A DNA stretch of 64,000 bases from Streptomyces roseifaciens (GTDB lineage: Bacteria; Actinomycetota; Actinomycetes; Streptomycetales; Streptomycetaceae), in contig NZ_LNBE01000003.1 in the NCBI RefSeq assembly GCF_001445655.1, positions 1,656,530 to 1,720,529 of the forward strand, written 5' to 3'. The notes below the pieces were generated by a model. The model saw only the letters and a list, made by a program, of their open reading frames with translations. It searched no databases and was not told the DNA's origin. Below, piece by piece: positions 51,901 through 60,377 of this stretch. Positions within the stretch are counted from its first letter, which is position 1. Every line of letters begins with the position of its first letter. Both the position numbers and the translations under genes were made by a program.

Positions 51901-52383
51901 ATGGGCCTGCTGCGCAAGATCCGTGAGACCGGACGGGTGGCGGAGGACGCCCCGCCGCGCCCGGCGGGGAACCTGCCGCCCGGCGCCGCGGAGCTGGCCG
52001 GTTCGGCCCACGTGCGCTGCATCGACGCGGGTTCCTGTAACGGCTGCGAGATCGAGATCGCGCAGGCCTTCGGGCCGGTGTACGACGCAGAGCGCTACGG
52101 TGCCCGCCTGGTGGCCTCGCCCCGCCACGCCGACGTGGCCCTCGTGACCGGCCCCGTCACCCGCAACATGGCCGAGCCGCTGCGCCGCACCGTCGCCGCG
52201 ATGTCCCGGCCCCGCCTGGTGGTCGCCGTCGGCAACTGCGCGATCGACTGCGGCGAGTTCGCCGGCGGCCACGGCGTGGAGGGCGCGGTGGCCGACGTCG
52301 TCCCCGTCGACCTGCGGGTGCCGGGGTGCCCGCCGGAGCCGGAGCGGATCGTGGCGGCGCTGCGCGTCGTGACGGGCCGGTGA
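51901..52383 (+). CDS. hyfI: NuoB/HyfI-like FeS subunit of a hydrogenase-4-type complex
   Basis: A 160-aa homologue of complex I NuoB and the small subunit of group 4 hydrogenases. The N2-type 4Fe-4S ligands are present: C46 and C49 in SCNGCEIE, C113 in GNCAID and C143 in GCPPEPERI, and an extra C117. The CxxC form is the hydrogenase version rather than NuoB's CC. First gene of a six-gene operon whose order (NuoB-, HyfB-, HyfC-, HyfE-, HyfF-, HyfG-like) matches the Rv0082-Rv0087 locus of Mycobacterium tuberculosis. It acts in electron transfer at the cytoplasmic face of the membrane. Confidence 0.88.
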   Translation: MGLLRKIRETGRVAEDAPPRPAGNLPPGAAELAGSAHVRCIDAGSCNGCEIEIAQAFGPVYDAERYGARLVASPRHADVALVTGPVTRNMAEPLRRTVAAMSRPRLVVAVGNCAIDCGEFAGGHGVEGAVADVVPVDLRVPGCPPEPERIVAALRVVTGR

Positions 52384-52468
52384 GCGCGTACGGCTGCAGG
52401 AGACCCGCGGCCGGCGGCGGTCCGATAGGCAGCCGTCCCCGCTCAGCCGCCCCCGCGGGGTACGCCGC

Positions 52469-54502
52469 ATGAGCCCAGCCGAGTCCGCGACCGTCGTGGC
52501 CACGGGTCTCGCCGGTGCCGGAGTGCTGGCCGGGATGCTCCTGCCCACCCGCGCCCGGGTGGTGACGGTGGGGCTGTGCACCGCGGGGCTGGGCGGCGCC
52601 GGACTGGCGGGCGGGATCGCGGCGCTGGGCGGCACCGCCTGGTCCGCGTACCTGCCCGGCCTCCTGCCGCTGGCCGGGCTGCGCCTGGCCGTCGACGCCC
52701 TCTCGGGCCTGTTCATGGCCGTCGCGGGCGCCGTGGTCCTCGCGGTCTCCGTCTACGGGATCGGCTACGCCTCCGGCCGCGGCCCGCGCGGCACGGCGTC
52801 GCGCGGCGTCCAGTCGTCCCTGCCGGTCTTCGCCCTGACCCTGGTCCTGGTCCCGGCCGCCGCTTCGGTCTCGTCCTTCCTGCTGCTGTGGGAGGGGATG
52901 GCGGTCACGTCGCTGGTCCTGGTCCTGGCCGAGCAGCGCGACCGCTCCGCCGTCCGCGAGGCCGGCGTCTGGTACGCGGTGATGACGCACGTCGGTCTCG
53001 TCCTGCTGCTGGCGGGGCTCGCGCTGTTCGCCGCCGGGGCGGGCGGCGAGACGTTCGCGCAGCTGCGCGCGGGGGCGGCCGCCATGTCGCCGGGCGCGCG
53101 CGGCGCGGTCTTCGTCCTGGTCGCCGCGGCGTTCGCGTCGAAGGCGGGCATGGTGCCCCTGCACCCGTGGCTGCCGCGGGCCCACCCCGAGGCGCCGAGC
53201 AACGTCTCGGCGCTGATGAGCACGGCGATGGTGAACCTGGGCGCGTACGGCATCATCCGCGTGGACTTCGAACTGCTGGGCGGCGGCCCGGGCTGGGGGT
53301 GGCTGCTGGTCCTCGCGACGGGATCCCTGTCGGCCGTCTACGGCATCCTGCAGGCGGCCATGGCCTCCGACCTCAAGCGCCTGCTCGCCTATTCGACGTC
53401 GGAGAACCTGGGCCTGGTGCTCATCGGCGTGGGCGCGGCGGGCCTGTTCGCCTCCTCCGGCTATCCGGTCCCCGCGGCCCTCGCCCTGGCCGCGGCCCTG
53501 CTGCACGTCACCAACCACGCCGTCTTCAAGGCGCTGCTGTTCTGCGCGGCCGGTTCCGTCGTGCGGGCCACGGGGCTGCGCGACCTCGACCGGCTGGGCG
53601 GCCTGCGCGCCAGGATGCCGGCCACGGCGGGCTTCTTCGCGGTGGCTTCGCTGGCCGCGGTCGCGCTGCCGCCGGGCAACGGCTTCCTCAGCGAGTGGCT
53701 GCTGCTGCAGTCCCTGATCCACGGCATGGCGGTTCCCGGGGTGTCCACGGCCATCGTCCTGCCGCTCGCCGTGGCGGTCATCGCCCTGTCGGCGGGGCTG
53801 GCGGCCGCCGTGTTCGTCAAGGCCCTGGGCGTCGGCTTCTTCGCCCGGCCGCGCAGCGGAGGGGCCGCGGCGGCGGAGGAGAGCCCGCCCCTGATGCACG
53901 TCGGCATGGGCCTGCTCGCCATCGGCTGCACGGCCCTCGCCCTCGTCCCCGGCACGCTGGGCAGCAGCCTGTCGCGGGCGGTCGCCGCGGCGGGGCTCCA
54001 CGACGGCCGCCCCCTGGCGGGCGGCGGCCTGGAGCTGCGGCTGGACCGGGCCGCCGCCTCCCTGTCCCCCCTGTGGGTGACGGCGGCCCTGCTCGCGGGC
54101 GTCGTCGCCGCGGCCGCCCTCATCCGTCTGACGGCCCGTCGCGGACGCCGTACGAACGCGCGGGTGTGGGACTGCGGGGGCGGCGCCCCCACGCCCCGCA
54201 TGTCGTACACCGCGACCTCCTTCGCCGAGCCCCTGCAACGGGTCTTCGGCGATGTCCTCGATCCCGAGCAGGACGTGAACGTCACCCCGGTGCGCGATTC
54301 CGCCTACCTCGTGGAACGCGTGCGCTTCCGGCGCAGCGTCCGCGACCGGATCGAACACCGCCTCTACCGCCCGGTCCTGGCGGCCGCCCTGGCCGTGGGC
54401 CGGGCCGCGCGCCGGCTGGCCCCCGGCAGCGTGCACCGCTACCTCGGCTACGGGTTCTTCGGTCTCGTCGCTCTCCTGCTGGCCCTGGCGGTCGGCTGGT
54501 GA
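52469..54502 (+). CDS. hyfB: HyfB-like membrane proton-pump subunit
   Basis: A 677-aa polytopic membrane protein of the NuoL/MrpA antiporter family. The proton-channel helices hold conserved charged residues: LLLWEGMAVTSLVLVLAEQ (Glu), AFASKAGMVPLHPWLPRAHPEAPSNVSALMST (Lys and PLHPWLPRAHP signature), ASDLKRLLAYSTSENLGLV, and HVTNHAVFKALLFC. A cytoplasmic C-terminal segment links to the last helix. It should translocate protons when the complex works. Starts 85 bp after hyfI. Confidence 0.9.
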   Translation: MSPAESATVVATGLAGAGVLAGMLLPTRARVVTVGLCTAGLGGAGLAGGIAALGGTAWSAYLPGLLPLAGLRLAVDALSGLFMAVAGAVVLAVSVYGIGYASGRGPRGTASRGVQSSLPVFALTLVLVPAAASVSSFLLLWEGMAVTSLVLVLAEQRDRSAVREAGVWYAVMTHVGLVLLLAGLALFAAGAGGETFAQLRAGAAAMSPGARGAVFVLVAAAFASKAGMVPLHPWLPRAHPEAPSNVSALMSTAMVNLGAYGIIRVDFELLGGGPGWGWLLVLATGSLSAVYGILQAAMASDLKRLLAYSTSENLGLVLIGVGAAGLFASSGYPVPAALALAAALLHVTNHAVFKALLFCAAGSVVRATGLRDLDRLGGLRARMPATAGFFAVASLAAVALPPGNGFLSEWLLLQSLIHGMAVPGVSTAIVLPLAVAVIALSAGLAAAVFVKALGVGFFARPRSGGAAAAEESPPLMHVGMGLLAIGCTALALVPGTLGSSLSRAVAAAGLHDGRPLAGGGLELRLDRAAASLSPLWVTAALLAGVVAAAALIRLTARRGRRTNARVWDCGGGAPTPRMSYTATSFAEPLQRVFGDVLDPEQDVNVTPVRDSAYLVERVRFRRSVRDRIEHRLYRPVLAAALAVGRAARRLAPGSVHRYLGYGFFGLVALLLALAVGW

Positions 54503-54527
54503 GCGCCACCTCGCACGGGGAGACGCC

Positions 54528-55493
54528 GTGAACGGCACCATGACCGCCACCGGAACGGCCGCGGTGACCGCCCAGGTCGCCCTGGTCGTCGCCGGGGCAC
54601 CCCTGCTCGCCGGGCTGATGAGGCAGGTACGGGCGCTGATGGAGGGGCGGGCCGGGCCCGGCGTCACCCAGCCCTGGCGCGACCTGCGCAAGCTGCTGCG
54701 CAAGGAGGCCATCACCCCTGCGGGCACGGGCCCGGCCTTCCGCACGGCACCCCTGCTGCTGGTGGCCACCATGGCCGTCGTCGCCGCGCTCGTCCCGCTG
54801 GCCTCGACCGCCACCCCCGTCAGCGGCAGCGCCGACCTCATCCTCGTCGTGGCGCTGCTCGGACTCGGCACCGTCACCCTGGCCCTCGCCGGGCTGGACA
54901 CGGGCACCGCCTTCGGCGGGATGGGCGCCTCCCGCGGGATGACCGTGGCCGCGCTCGTCGAACCGACGATCCTCCTCGCGGTGTTCGCCCTGTCGATACC
55001 GACGGGGTCGACGAACCTGTCCGCCATCATCGCCGGCGGCATCCACGACCCGGTCCGCCTGGTCTCCCCGGCGGGCCTGCTCGCCACCGCCGCCCTGGCC
55101 GTCGCCGTCCTCGCCGAGACCGGCCGGCTCCCGGTGGACAACCCCGCCACCCACCTGGAACTGACGATGGTCCACGAGGCGATGGTGCTGGAGTACGCCG
55201 GACCCGACCTCGCCCTGGTCGAACTCGGCTCCCAGATGCGGCTGACCGTCCTGCTGGGCCTGCTCGCCTCGCTGTCCGCCCCCTGGGGCATCGCCACGAC
55301 CGCCTCCCCGGCGGCCCTCGTCCTCGCCCTCGTCCTGCTCGTGCTGAAGGTCGCCCTGCTGGGCGCGGCCCTCGCCGCGGCCGAGGTGTTCTGGGCCAAG
55401 CTGCGGCTCTTCCGCGTGCCCGAGCTGCTGGCCGGATCCTTCCTGCTGGCGCTCCTCGCGGTGACCGCCTCGTACTTCCTCACGGGAGAGTGA
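54528..55493 (+). CDS. hyfC: HyfC/HycD-like (NuoH-type) membrane subunit
   Basis: A 321-aa membrane protein with eight predicted helices, homologous to NuoH/HycD, which joins the FeS arm to the membrane arm. Diagnostic segments are MEGRAGPGVTQPWRDLRKLLRKEAITP, ETGRLPVDNPATHLELTMVHEAMVLEYAGPDLAL (the family's loop motif) and AEVFWAKLRLFRVPELLAGSF. GTG 54528 has GGGGAG just upstream. It is a standard part of formate-hydrogenlyase-like and MBH-like complexes. Confidence 0.92.
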   Translation: MNGTMTATGTAAVTAQVALVVAGAPLLAGLMRQVRALMEGRAGPGVTQPWRDLRKLLRKEAITPAGTGPAFRTAPLLLVATMAVVAALVPLASTATPVSGSADLILVVALLGLGTVTLALAGLDTGTAFGGMGASRGMTVAALVEPTILLAVFALSIPTGSTNLSAIIAGGIHDPVRLVSPAGLLATAALAVAVLAETGRLPVDNPATHLELTMVHEAMVLEYAGPDLALVELGSQMRLTVLLGLLASLSAPWGIATTASPAALVLALVLLVLKVALLGAALAAAEVFWAKLRLFRVPELLAGSFLLALLAVTASYFLTGE

Positions 55494-55504
55494 GTGAGGG
55501 ACAC

Positions 55505-56203
55505 ATGACCGACAGCGTCTACACGCAGCTGCTCGACCTGGCGTGCGGCGCGTTCCTGCTCGCGGCCGTCGTCGTCCTGTGGCTGCGGCAACTGACCTCG
55601 ATCGTCCGCGTCTTCGCCTTCCAGGGCGTGGCCCTGGCCGCCGTCGCCGCCCTGCTCGGCCTGCACGAGGACCGCCCCGGCCTGCTCGCCGTCGCCGCCG
55701 GCGTCGGGCTGCTGCGGGCCGGCGTCCTGCCGCGCCTGATGCTCCGCGCCCTGACCGCCGGCACGCCCCCGCGCCCCTACCCCCACTACCAGGAGGACGT
55801 CAGCGAGACGCGCGAGACGCGGCCGCTGGTCAACGTCGCCGCGTCCCTGCTGAGCGCCGCCCTCCTCACCCTCCTCGCCTACGCCGTGTCCCGGCCGCTG
55901 GTCGAACTGCACCCCACACCGGCGACGCGCGCCCTGCCCGTCGGGCTCGCCGTCGTCCTCATCGGCTTCTTCACCCTGGTCACGCGCCGCCGCGCGCCGG
56001 CCCAGGTGGTCGGCTTCCTGCTGCTGGACAACGGCATCACCGTCACCGCCTTCCTCGCCGCCTCCGGAGTCCCCCTGATCGTCGAACTCGGCGTGTCCTT
56101 CGACCTGCTCCTCGCCGTTCTCGTCCTGCAGATCCTCACCACCCGGATGCGGGTCGCCTTCGGCGGCACCGGCATCGACGACCTGCGGGAGCTACGCGAC
56201 TGA
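55505..56203 (+). CDS. hyfE: HyfE-like membrane subunit
   Basis: A 232-aa membrane protein with about seven helices and the NuoK-related HyfE signature near the C-terminus (QVVGFLLLDNGITVTAFLAASGVPLIVELGVSFDLLLAVLVLQILTTR). ATG 55505, preceded by GAGGGACAC, is taken as start; GTG 55490 also lies in frame. The stop overlaps the start of hyfF by one base (TGATG), giving coupling. Confidence 0.88.
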   Translation: MTDSVYTQLLDLACGAFLLAAVVVLWLRQLTSIVRVFAFQGVALAAVAALLGLHEDRPGLLAVAAGVGLLRAGVLPRLMLRALTAGTPPRPYPHYQEDVSETRETRPLVNVAASLLSAALLTLLAYAVSRPLVELHPTPATRALPVGLAVVLIGFFTLVTRRRAPAQVVGFLLLDNGITVTAFLAASGVPLIVELGVSFDLLLAVLVLQILTTRMRVAFGGTGIDDLRELRD

Positions 56204-58353
56204 TGACGCACGCCACCACCGCACTGCTGCTGACCGCCCCCATCGCGGTACCGCTCGCCACCTCCGCCGCGTACGCCGCCTCCGGCCTGCGCGGCGCGAA
56301 GGCGCGCGCCGGGGTCGCCGCCCTCGCGCACCGGACGCCGCGTCAGCGCGGCGCCGCGGCGCCCGTGGCCACCCTCGTCCTCCGGCCGGGCGGCCGGCCG
56401 GACGAGTCCGTGCGCCACGGGGGTGCGCCGGACGCGGACGGCTCCGCGTACCCCGGCCCGGGATCCGCCACGTCCACCGTGCCCGGAGCCCGCCCGGCGG
56501 CGCCTCCGGGGCCCGGCACCGGACCCGGCGGGTCCGCCCGGCCCGGCAGGGAATCCGCTGCCTCTCCGGCGCCCGGCAGGGAAGCCGGAGCGTCCCCTCT
56601 CCCCGGCTCGGTAACGGCTTGGTCCGGTACGGGCCCTGACGGGTCCACTCCTTCCGGGCCGGGGACTGCTCCGTCCGCCCGGACCGGTACGGAATCCGCG
56701 GTGCCTCCGGGGCCCGGCACCGGACCCGGCGGGTCCACCCCGCCCGGGCCGGGGTCCTCCGCGTCCCCTTGGTCCGGGACGGAATCCTCCCCTTGGTCCG
56801 GGACGGACCCCTCCGCCTGGCCCGGCACGGAATCCGCCGTGTCACCGGCTCCCGGCAGGCGGTCCGGAGGGCCCGCCCGCCCCGGCGCCGGGCCCTCCGC
56901 GCCCCCACGGCCCTGGAGCGCGCACCGCGGCCCGCGCCCCGCCGCCGGAGCCGTGCCGCGGCCGCTCACCGGGCGGCTGGGACTCGTCTCGCCGTTCGCG
57001 ATCCTCACGTGCGGGGCCGTGCTCGCCTGTACGGTCCCCGACGACGGGCCCGTCACCGCCTACGGGCGGCTGCTGCGCGCCGACGCGCTGACCGTGTGGA
57101 TGCTGCTCACCGTCGGCGCGGTCGCCTGCCTCGCCTGCGCCGCCAACCCCGCCCACCTCGCCCACGAGCGCACCGACCTTCCCGCGACCCGCCGCTACCA
57201 CCTGCTGATCCACGCCTTCCTCGCCGCGATGAGCGCCGCGGTCCTCGCCGCCAACCTCGGCGTCCTGTGGGTCGCCATCGAGGCCACCACCGTCGTCACC
57301 GCCTTCCTCGTCGGCCACCGGCGCACCCGCGCCTCGGTCGAAGCCGCATGGAAATACGTGGTGATCTGCTCGGCCGGCATCGCCCTGGCCTTCCTCGGCA
57401 CCGTGCTCGTCTACTACGCGGCCCGCCAGGCCGGCATCCCCGAGGCGTACGCCCTGGACTGGCAGACCCTCGCCGCCCACGCGGACCGGCTCGACCCTTC
57501 GGTCACCCGTCTGGCGACCGGCCTGGTCGTCCTCGGCTTCGGGGCCAAGGCCGGCCTCGCGCCCCTGCACGCCTGGCTGCCCGACGCCCACAGCCAGGCC
57601 CCCGCGCCGGTCTCCGCCCTGATGTCCGGGGTCCTGCTCGCGGTGGCCTTCGCGGGCCTCCTGCGCTACAAGGTCATCGCGGACGAGGCCCTGGGCGCCG
57701 GCTTCACCCGTACCCTGCTCGCCGGCGTCGCCCTGGTCACCCTCGCGCTCGCGGCGGCCCTCCTGCTGGCCCAGCGCGACTGCAAGCGCATGCTGGCCTA
57801 CTCCAGCATGGAGCACATGAGCCTGATCGCCCTCGGCACGGCCGTGGGCAGCCCGCTCGCCCTCTCCGCCGTCCTGCTGCACATGACCGGCCACGGCCTC
57901 GCCAAGACCGTCGCGTTCTGCGCCTCCGGCCACATCGCACGGCTGTGCGGAACCACCCGGATCGGCAGGATCCGCGGGCTGCTCGCCCACTCGCCCTGCC
58001 TCGGCACCGCCTTCGCCGCGGCCGTGGTCGCCCTGCTCGGGTTCCCGCCGTTCGGCCTGTTCGCCTCCGAACTGGGCATCGTCCGGGCCGGCTTCCTCTC
58101 CGGCCCCCGCTGGGCCCTGGCCGCGGCCCTCGTCCTGATGCTCGTCGCCTTCGCCGCCCTGGCCGCCCGCACCTCCCGCATGCTCCTGGGCCCGCCGCCG
58201 GGCGAGGACGACGAGGAGGAACCCGTCCCGCTCGGCGCCGACGCCGCGGCCCCCCTGGTCGCCGGACTGGCCGCCTGCGCGGCCCTCGGCGTCACCACCG
58301 GCCCCCTCACCGCCCTGCTGACCGAGGCCGGCGAGATCATCGGAGGCCACTGA
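56203..58353 (+). CDS. hyfF: HyfF-like antiporter subunit with a large Pro/Gly/Ser-rich insertion
   Basis: A 716-aa member of the NuoL/NuoM/MrpD family. The core from about residue 255 has the expected proton-channel features: LWVAIEATTVVTAFLV (Glu), GFGAKAGLAPLHAWLPDAHSQAPAPVSALMSG (Lys, LHAWLPDAH), QRDCKRMLAYSSMEHMSLIALG and HMTGHGLAKTVAF. Only the first ~45 residues are a membrane helix; residues ~62 to 253 are a low-complexity Pro/Gly/Ser/Thr stretch not seen in HyfF or NuoM (see the repeat entry). The protein is therefore about 200 residues longer than usual. Overlaps hyfE by one base. Confidence 0.88.
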   Translation: MTHATTALLLTAPIAVPLATSAAYAASGLRGAKARAGVAALAHRTPRQRGAAAPVATLVLRPGGRPDESVRHGGAPDADGSAYPGPGSATSTVPGARPAAPPGPGTGPGGSARPGRESAASPAPGREAGASPLPGSVTAWSGTGPDGSTPSGPGTAPSARTGTESAVPPGPGTGPGGSTPPGPGSSASPWSGTESSPWSGTDPSAWPGTESAVSPAPGRRSGGPARPGAGPSAPPRPWSAHRGPRPAAGAVPRPLTGRLGLVSPFAILTCGAVLACTVPDDGPVTAYGRLLRADALTVWMLLTVGAVACLACAANPAHLAHERTDLPATRRYHLLIHAFLAAMSAAVLAANLGVLWVAIEATTVVTAFLVGHRRTRASVEAAWKYVVICSAGIALAFLGTVLVYYAARQAGIPEAYALDWQTLAAHADRLDPSVTRLATGLVVLGFGAKAGLAPLHAWLPDAHSQAPAPVSALMSGVLLAVAFAGLLRYKVIADEALGAGFTRTLLAGVALVTLALAAALLLAQRDCKRMLAYSSMEHMSLIALGTAVGSPLALSAVLLHMTGHGLAKTVAFCASGHIARLCGTTRIGRIRGLLAHSPCLGTAFAAAVVALLGFPPFGLFASELGIVRAGFLSGPRWALAAALVLMLVAFAALAARTSRMLLGPPPGEDDEEEPVPLGADAAAPLVAGLAACAALGVTTGPLTALLTEAGEIIGGH
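56386..56960 (+). repeat. Degenerate Pro/Gly/Ser-rich tandem repeat inside hyfF
   Basis: In-frame stretch coding for imperfect repeats such as PPGPGTGPGGS (twice, near 56506 and 56706), WSGTESSPWSGTDPSAWPGTES and PGREAGAS/PGRESAAS. The DNA copies of GGGCCCGGCACCGGACC... are nearly identical, pointing to expansion by replication slippage. The reading frame is preserved. Confidence 0.8.
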
Positions 58354-58355
58354 GC

Positions 58356-59885
58356 ATGCACCCGGGCACCGCACACCGCACCGTCACCGACATCGGCCCC
58401 GCCGAACTGCCCGGCAGAGCCGCCGACCTGCTCGGCGGCGGCCACCGCCTCGCCCTCGTCGCCGCCCACCACGACAGCGCCGACGAACCCGGCGGCCGGG
58501 CCGTCCGCGTCGTCTACCTCTTCACGGCCGGCCCGCCCGACACCCGCACCGAGCTCCACGTCCGCCTCGACCCCAAGGCCCCCGAACTCCCCACCCTCGC
58601 CCACCTCTCCTTCCCCGCCGGCCGCTTCGAGCGCGAGATGCGCGACCTGCACGGCATCGTGCCGCTGGACCACCCGCTCCCGCACCGCCTCGTGCGCCAC
58701 TTCCACTGGCCGCGCGGCTGGTACCCGATGCACCCCGACGCCGGGCCGCCCCCGCCCTTCGCCGAACCCGAAGGCCCCTACCCCTTCCCGGAGGTCGAGG
58801 GGGAGGGCGTCTACGAGATCCCCGTCGGCCCCGTCCACGCCGGCATCATCGAACCCGGTCACTTCCGCTTCTCCGTCGTCGGCGAGACGATCATCAAGCT
58901 CAAGGCGCGCCTGTGGTTCGTCCACAAGGGCATCGAGAAGCTCTTCGAGGGCCGCACCCCCGAGCAGGGCCTGCCGCTCGCCGAGCGCATCAGCGGCGAC
59001 ACCGCCGTCGGCCACGCCCTCGCCTACTGCCTCGCCGTGGAGGAGGCCACCGGCGCGCACGTCCCCGTGGACGCGCGCCGCGCCCGCGCGCTCCTCCTCG
59101 AACTCGAACGCCTCCACAACCACGTCGCCGACCTCGGAGCCCTGTGCAACGACGTCGGCCACGGCGTCCTGAGCGCCCGCGCCCAGCACGTCCGCGAGCG
59201 CCTGCTGCGCCTCAACCACGAGGTCACCGGCCACCGGCTGCTGCGCGGCGGCGTCGTGCCCGGCGGCTCCGTCCTGCACGCCGTGCCCGGCCCGGCCAGG
59301 CTCGCGGAACTGGGCCGGGAGATCCGCGACATCGTCACCCTCGCCCTCGGTCACAGCACCGTGCGCGACCGCTTCACCGGCACCGCCCGCCTGGACGTCA
59401 CCGCGGCCCGCGACCTCGGCTGCCTCGGCTACGTCGCCCGGGCCAGCGGCCTGTCCGCCGACGCCCGGGCGAGCCACCCCTTCCACGACCACGCCGGGGC
59501 CTTCACCGTCCCCGTCCACACCACCGGCGACGTCCTGGCCCGTTTCCTCGTACGGGCCGAGGAGACCGAGACCTCCCTCGCCATGGCCGAGCGGCTCGCA
59601 GCGGGGCTCACGGCGGGCCGGACGACCGGTACGTCGCTCGCCTGGCCGCCGCTGTTCGCCCGCAGCACCCGCCGCGCCGGCGTCGGCATCGTGGAGGGCT
59701 GGCGCGGCACCATCACCACACGGGTCGAACTCGGGGCCGGCGACGCGCTCACCCGCGTCAAGACCGTCGACCCGTCCTTCTTCAACTGGCCCGCCCTGCC
59801 CGTGGCCCTGGCGGACACGATCGTCCCCGACTTCCCCCTGGCCAACAAGAGCTTCAACCTCTCGTACGCGGGGAACGACCTCTAG
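58356..59885 (+). CDS. hyfG: HyfG/HycE-like NuoC-NuoD fusion lacking NiFe cysteines
   Basis: A 509-aa fusion. The N-terminal ~150 residues are NuoC-like (LDPKAPELPTLAHLSFPAGRFEREMRDLHGI, HRLVRHFHWPRGWYPM). The rest is NuoD/hydrogenase-large-subunit-like (VGPVHAGIIEPGHFRFSVVGE, HKGIEKLFEG, LLELERLHNHVADLGALCNDVGHG, DPSFFNWPALPVALADTIVPDFPLANKSFNLSYAGNDL). In NiFe hydrogenases CxxC pairs near each end hold the metal; here the first site reads AERISGDTAVGHA and the second has no Cys, so no NiFe centre can be bound. It may act with quinone or another acceptor, as in complex I. Ends overlapping a convergent small gene. Confidence 0.9.
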   Translation: MHPGTAHRTVTDIGPAELPGRAADLLGGGHRLALVAAHHDSADEPGGRAVRVVYLFTAGPPDTRTELHVRLDPKAPELPTLAHLSFPAGRFEREMRDLHGIVPLDHPLPHRLVRHFHWPRGWYPMHPDAGPPPPFAEPEGPYPFPEVEGEGVYEIPVGPVHAGIIEPGHFRFSVVGETIIKLKARLWFVHKGIEKLFEGRTPEQGLPLAERISGDTAVGHALAYCLAVEEATGAHVPVDARRARALLLELERLHNHVADLGALCNDVGHGVLSARAQHVRERLLRLNHEVTGHRLLRGGVVPGGSVLHAVPGPARLAELGREIRDIVTLALGHSTVRDRFTGTARLDVTAARDLGCLGYVARASGLSADARASHPFHDHAGAFTVPVHTTGDVLARFLVRAEETETSLAMAERLAAGLTAGRTTGTSLAWPPLFARSTRRAGVGIVEGWRGTITTRVELGAGDALTRVKTVDPSFFNWPALPVALADTIVPDFPLANKSFNLSYAGNDL

Positions 59886-60067
59886 CCGGTGTCGACGCCG
59901 TGGGCGCGGGCCAGGCGCAGGGCGTCCTCCAGCTCGTCCTCCGCCACGGCGATCTCGTAGGCGTCCCCGGCCGACTCGGCCTCCGCGAGGGCCTTCCGGG
60001 CCTGCTGTACGCGCTGCTGCATGGCCTCGGCGAATTCGCTCACGGCGGCCCCCGGCGCAATGGGCAT
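59882..60067 (-). CDS. Small conserved helical protein
   Basis: A 61-aa protein, or 53 aa if the internal GTG (VSEFAEAMQQR) is used. The sequence EFAEAMQQRVQQARKALAEAESAGDAYEIAVAEDELEDALRLARAHGV predicts two amphipathic helices. Small proteins of this type recur in Streptomyces, with no known role. Its stop codon overlaps that of the HyfG-like gene on the opposite strand. Confidence 0.65.
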   Translation of the reverse strand: MPIAPGAAVSEFAEAMQQRVQQARKALAEAESAGDAYEIAVAEDELEDALRLARAHGVDTG

Positions 60068-60200
60068 GAACAGGAGATTCCTTGAAGTCTAGAGCCGATC
60101 GGCCCCGGTGGCGCCCACGGAGCAACGCCGACTTCCCGGTCGCAGGTCGCCGGCCCCGCCCGTTCCCGCATTCCCACGCCGACCTGCTCCGATATCCGTT

Positions 60201-60228
60201 TTGCCGCTGCCGAAACGATGGGTAAGGT
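60201..60228 (+). promoter_or_regulatory. Promoter of the tRNA gene
   Basis: TTGCCG (60201-60206) and TAAGGT (60223-60228) with a 16-bp spacer form a good housekeeping-type promoter. Transcription would start a few bases before the tRNA at 60241. Confidence 0.65.
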
Positions 60229-60240
60229 GCGGGCCAATGC

Positions 60241-60313
60241 TCGTGCGTAGCGCAGAGGCAGGCGCGCCGGCCTGGCAGGTCGGAGGACGCCGGTTCGAAT
60301 CCGGCCGTACGAG
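60241..60313 (+). tRNA. Atypical tRNA, anticodon GGC (Ala codon family)
   Basis: A complete 73-nt cloverleaf. The acceptor stem TCGTGCG/CGTACGA has one G-U pair. T8 and A9 are followed by a D stem GCGC/GCGC with a GG-containing loop, an anticodon stem CCGGC/GTCGG (one G-U), loop CTGGCAG, a 5-nt variable loop, and a T arm GCCGG-TTCGAAT-CCGGC. The discriminator is G, and CCA is not encoded. The anticodon GGC reads alanine codons. However, pair 3:70 is G-C rather than the G-U alanine identity element, pair 1:72 is U-A, and base 73 is G instead of A. The fold is convincing; the charging identity is doubtful. Confidence 0.75.
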
Positions 60314-60377
60314 CAGGCTCAAGACGTGAACGAGGTGGGGCCCGGGGCTCTGCGACGGGGGCGGGGACGACGCGGAC

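Noticed and set aside
51452..52147. Plus-strand open frame in the gap before the hydrogenase-like operon
   Set aside because: No recognisable domain, Arg/Pro/Ser-rich composition, and it would overlap the well-supported NuoB-like gene.
56386..56960. CRISPR array or independent gene in the hyfF repeat
   Set aside because: The repeats are in frame, degenerate and without regular spacers, and the HyfF reading frame continues through them.
51901..59885. Functional NiFe hydrogenase or formate hydrogenlyase
   Set aside because: The large subunit lacks both cysteine pairs for the metal centre, and no maturation, ferredoxin-like or formate dehydrogenase genes are in the window.
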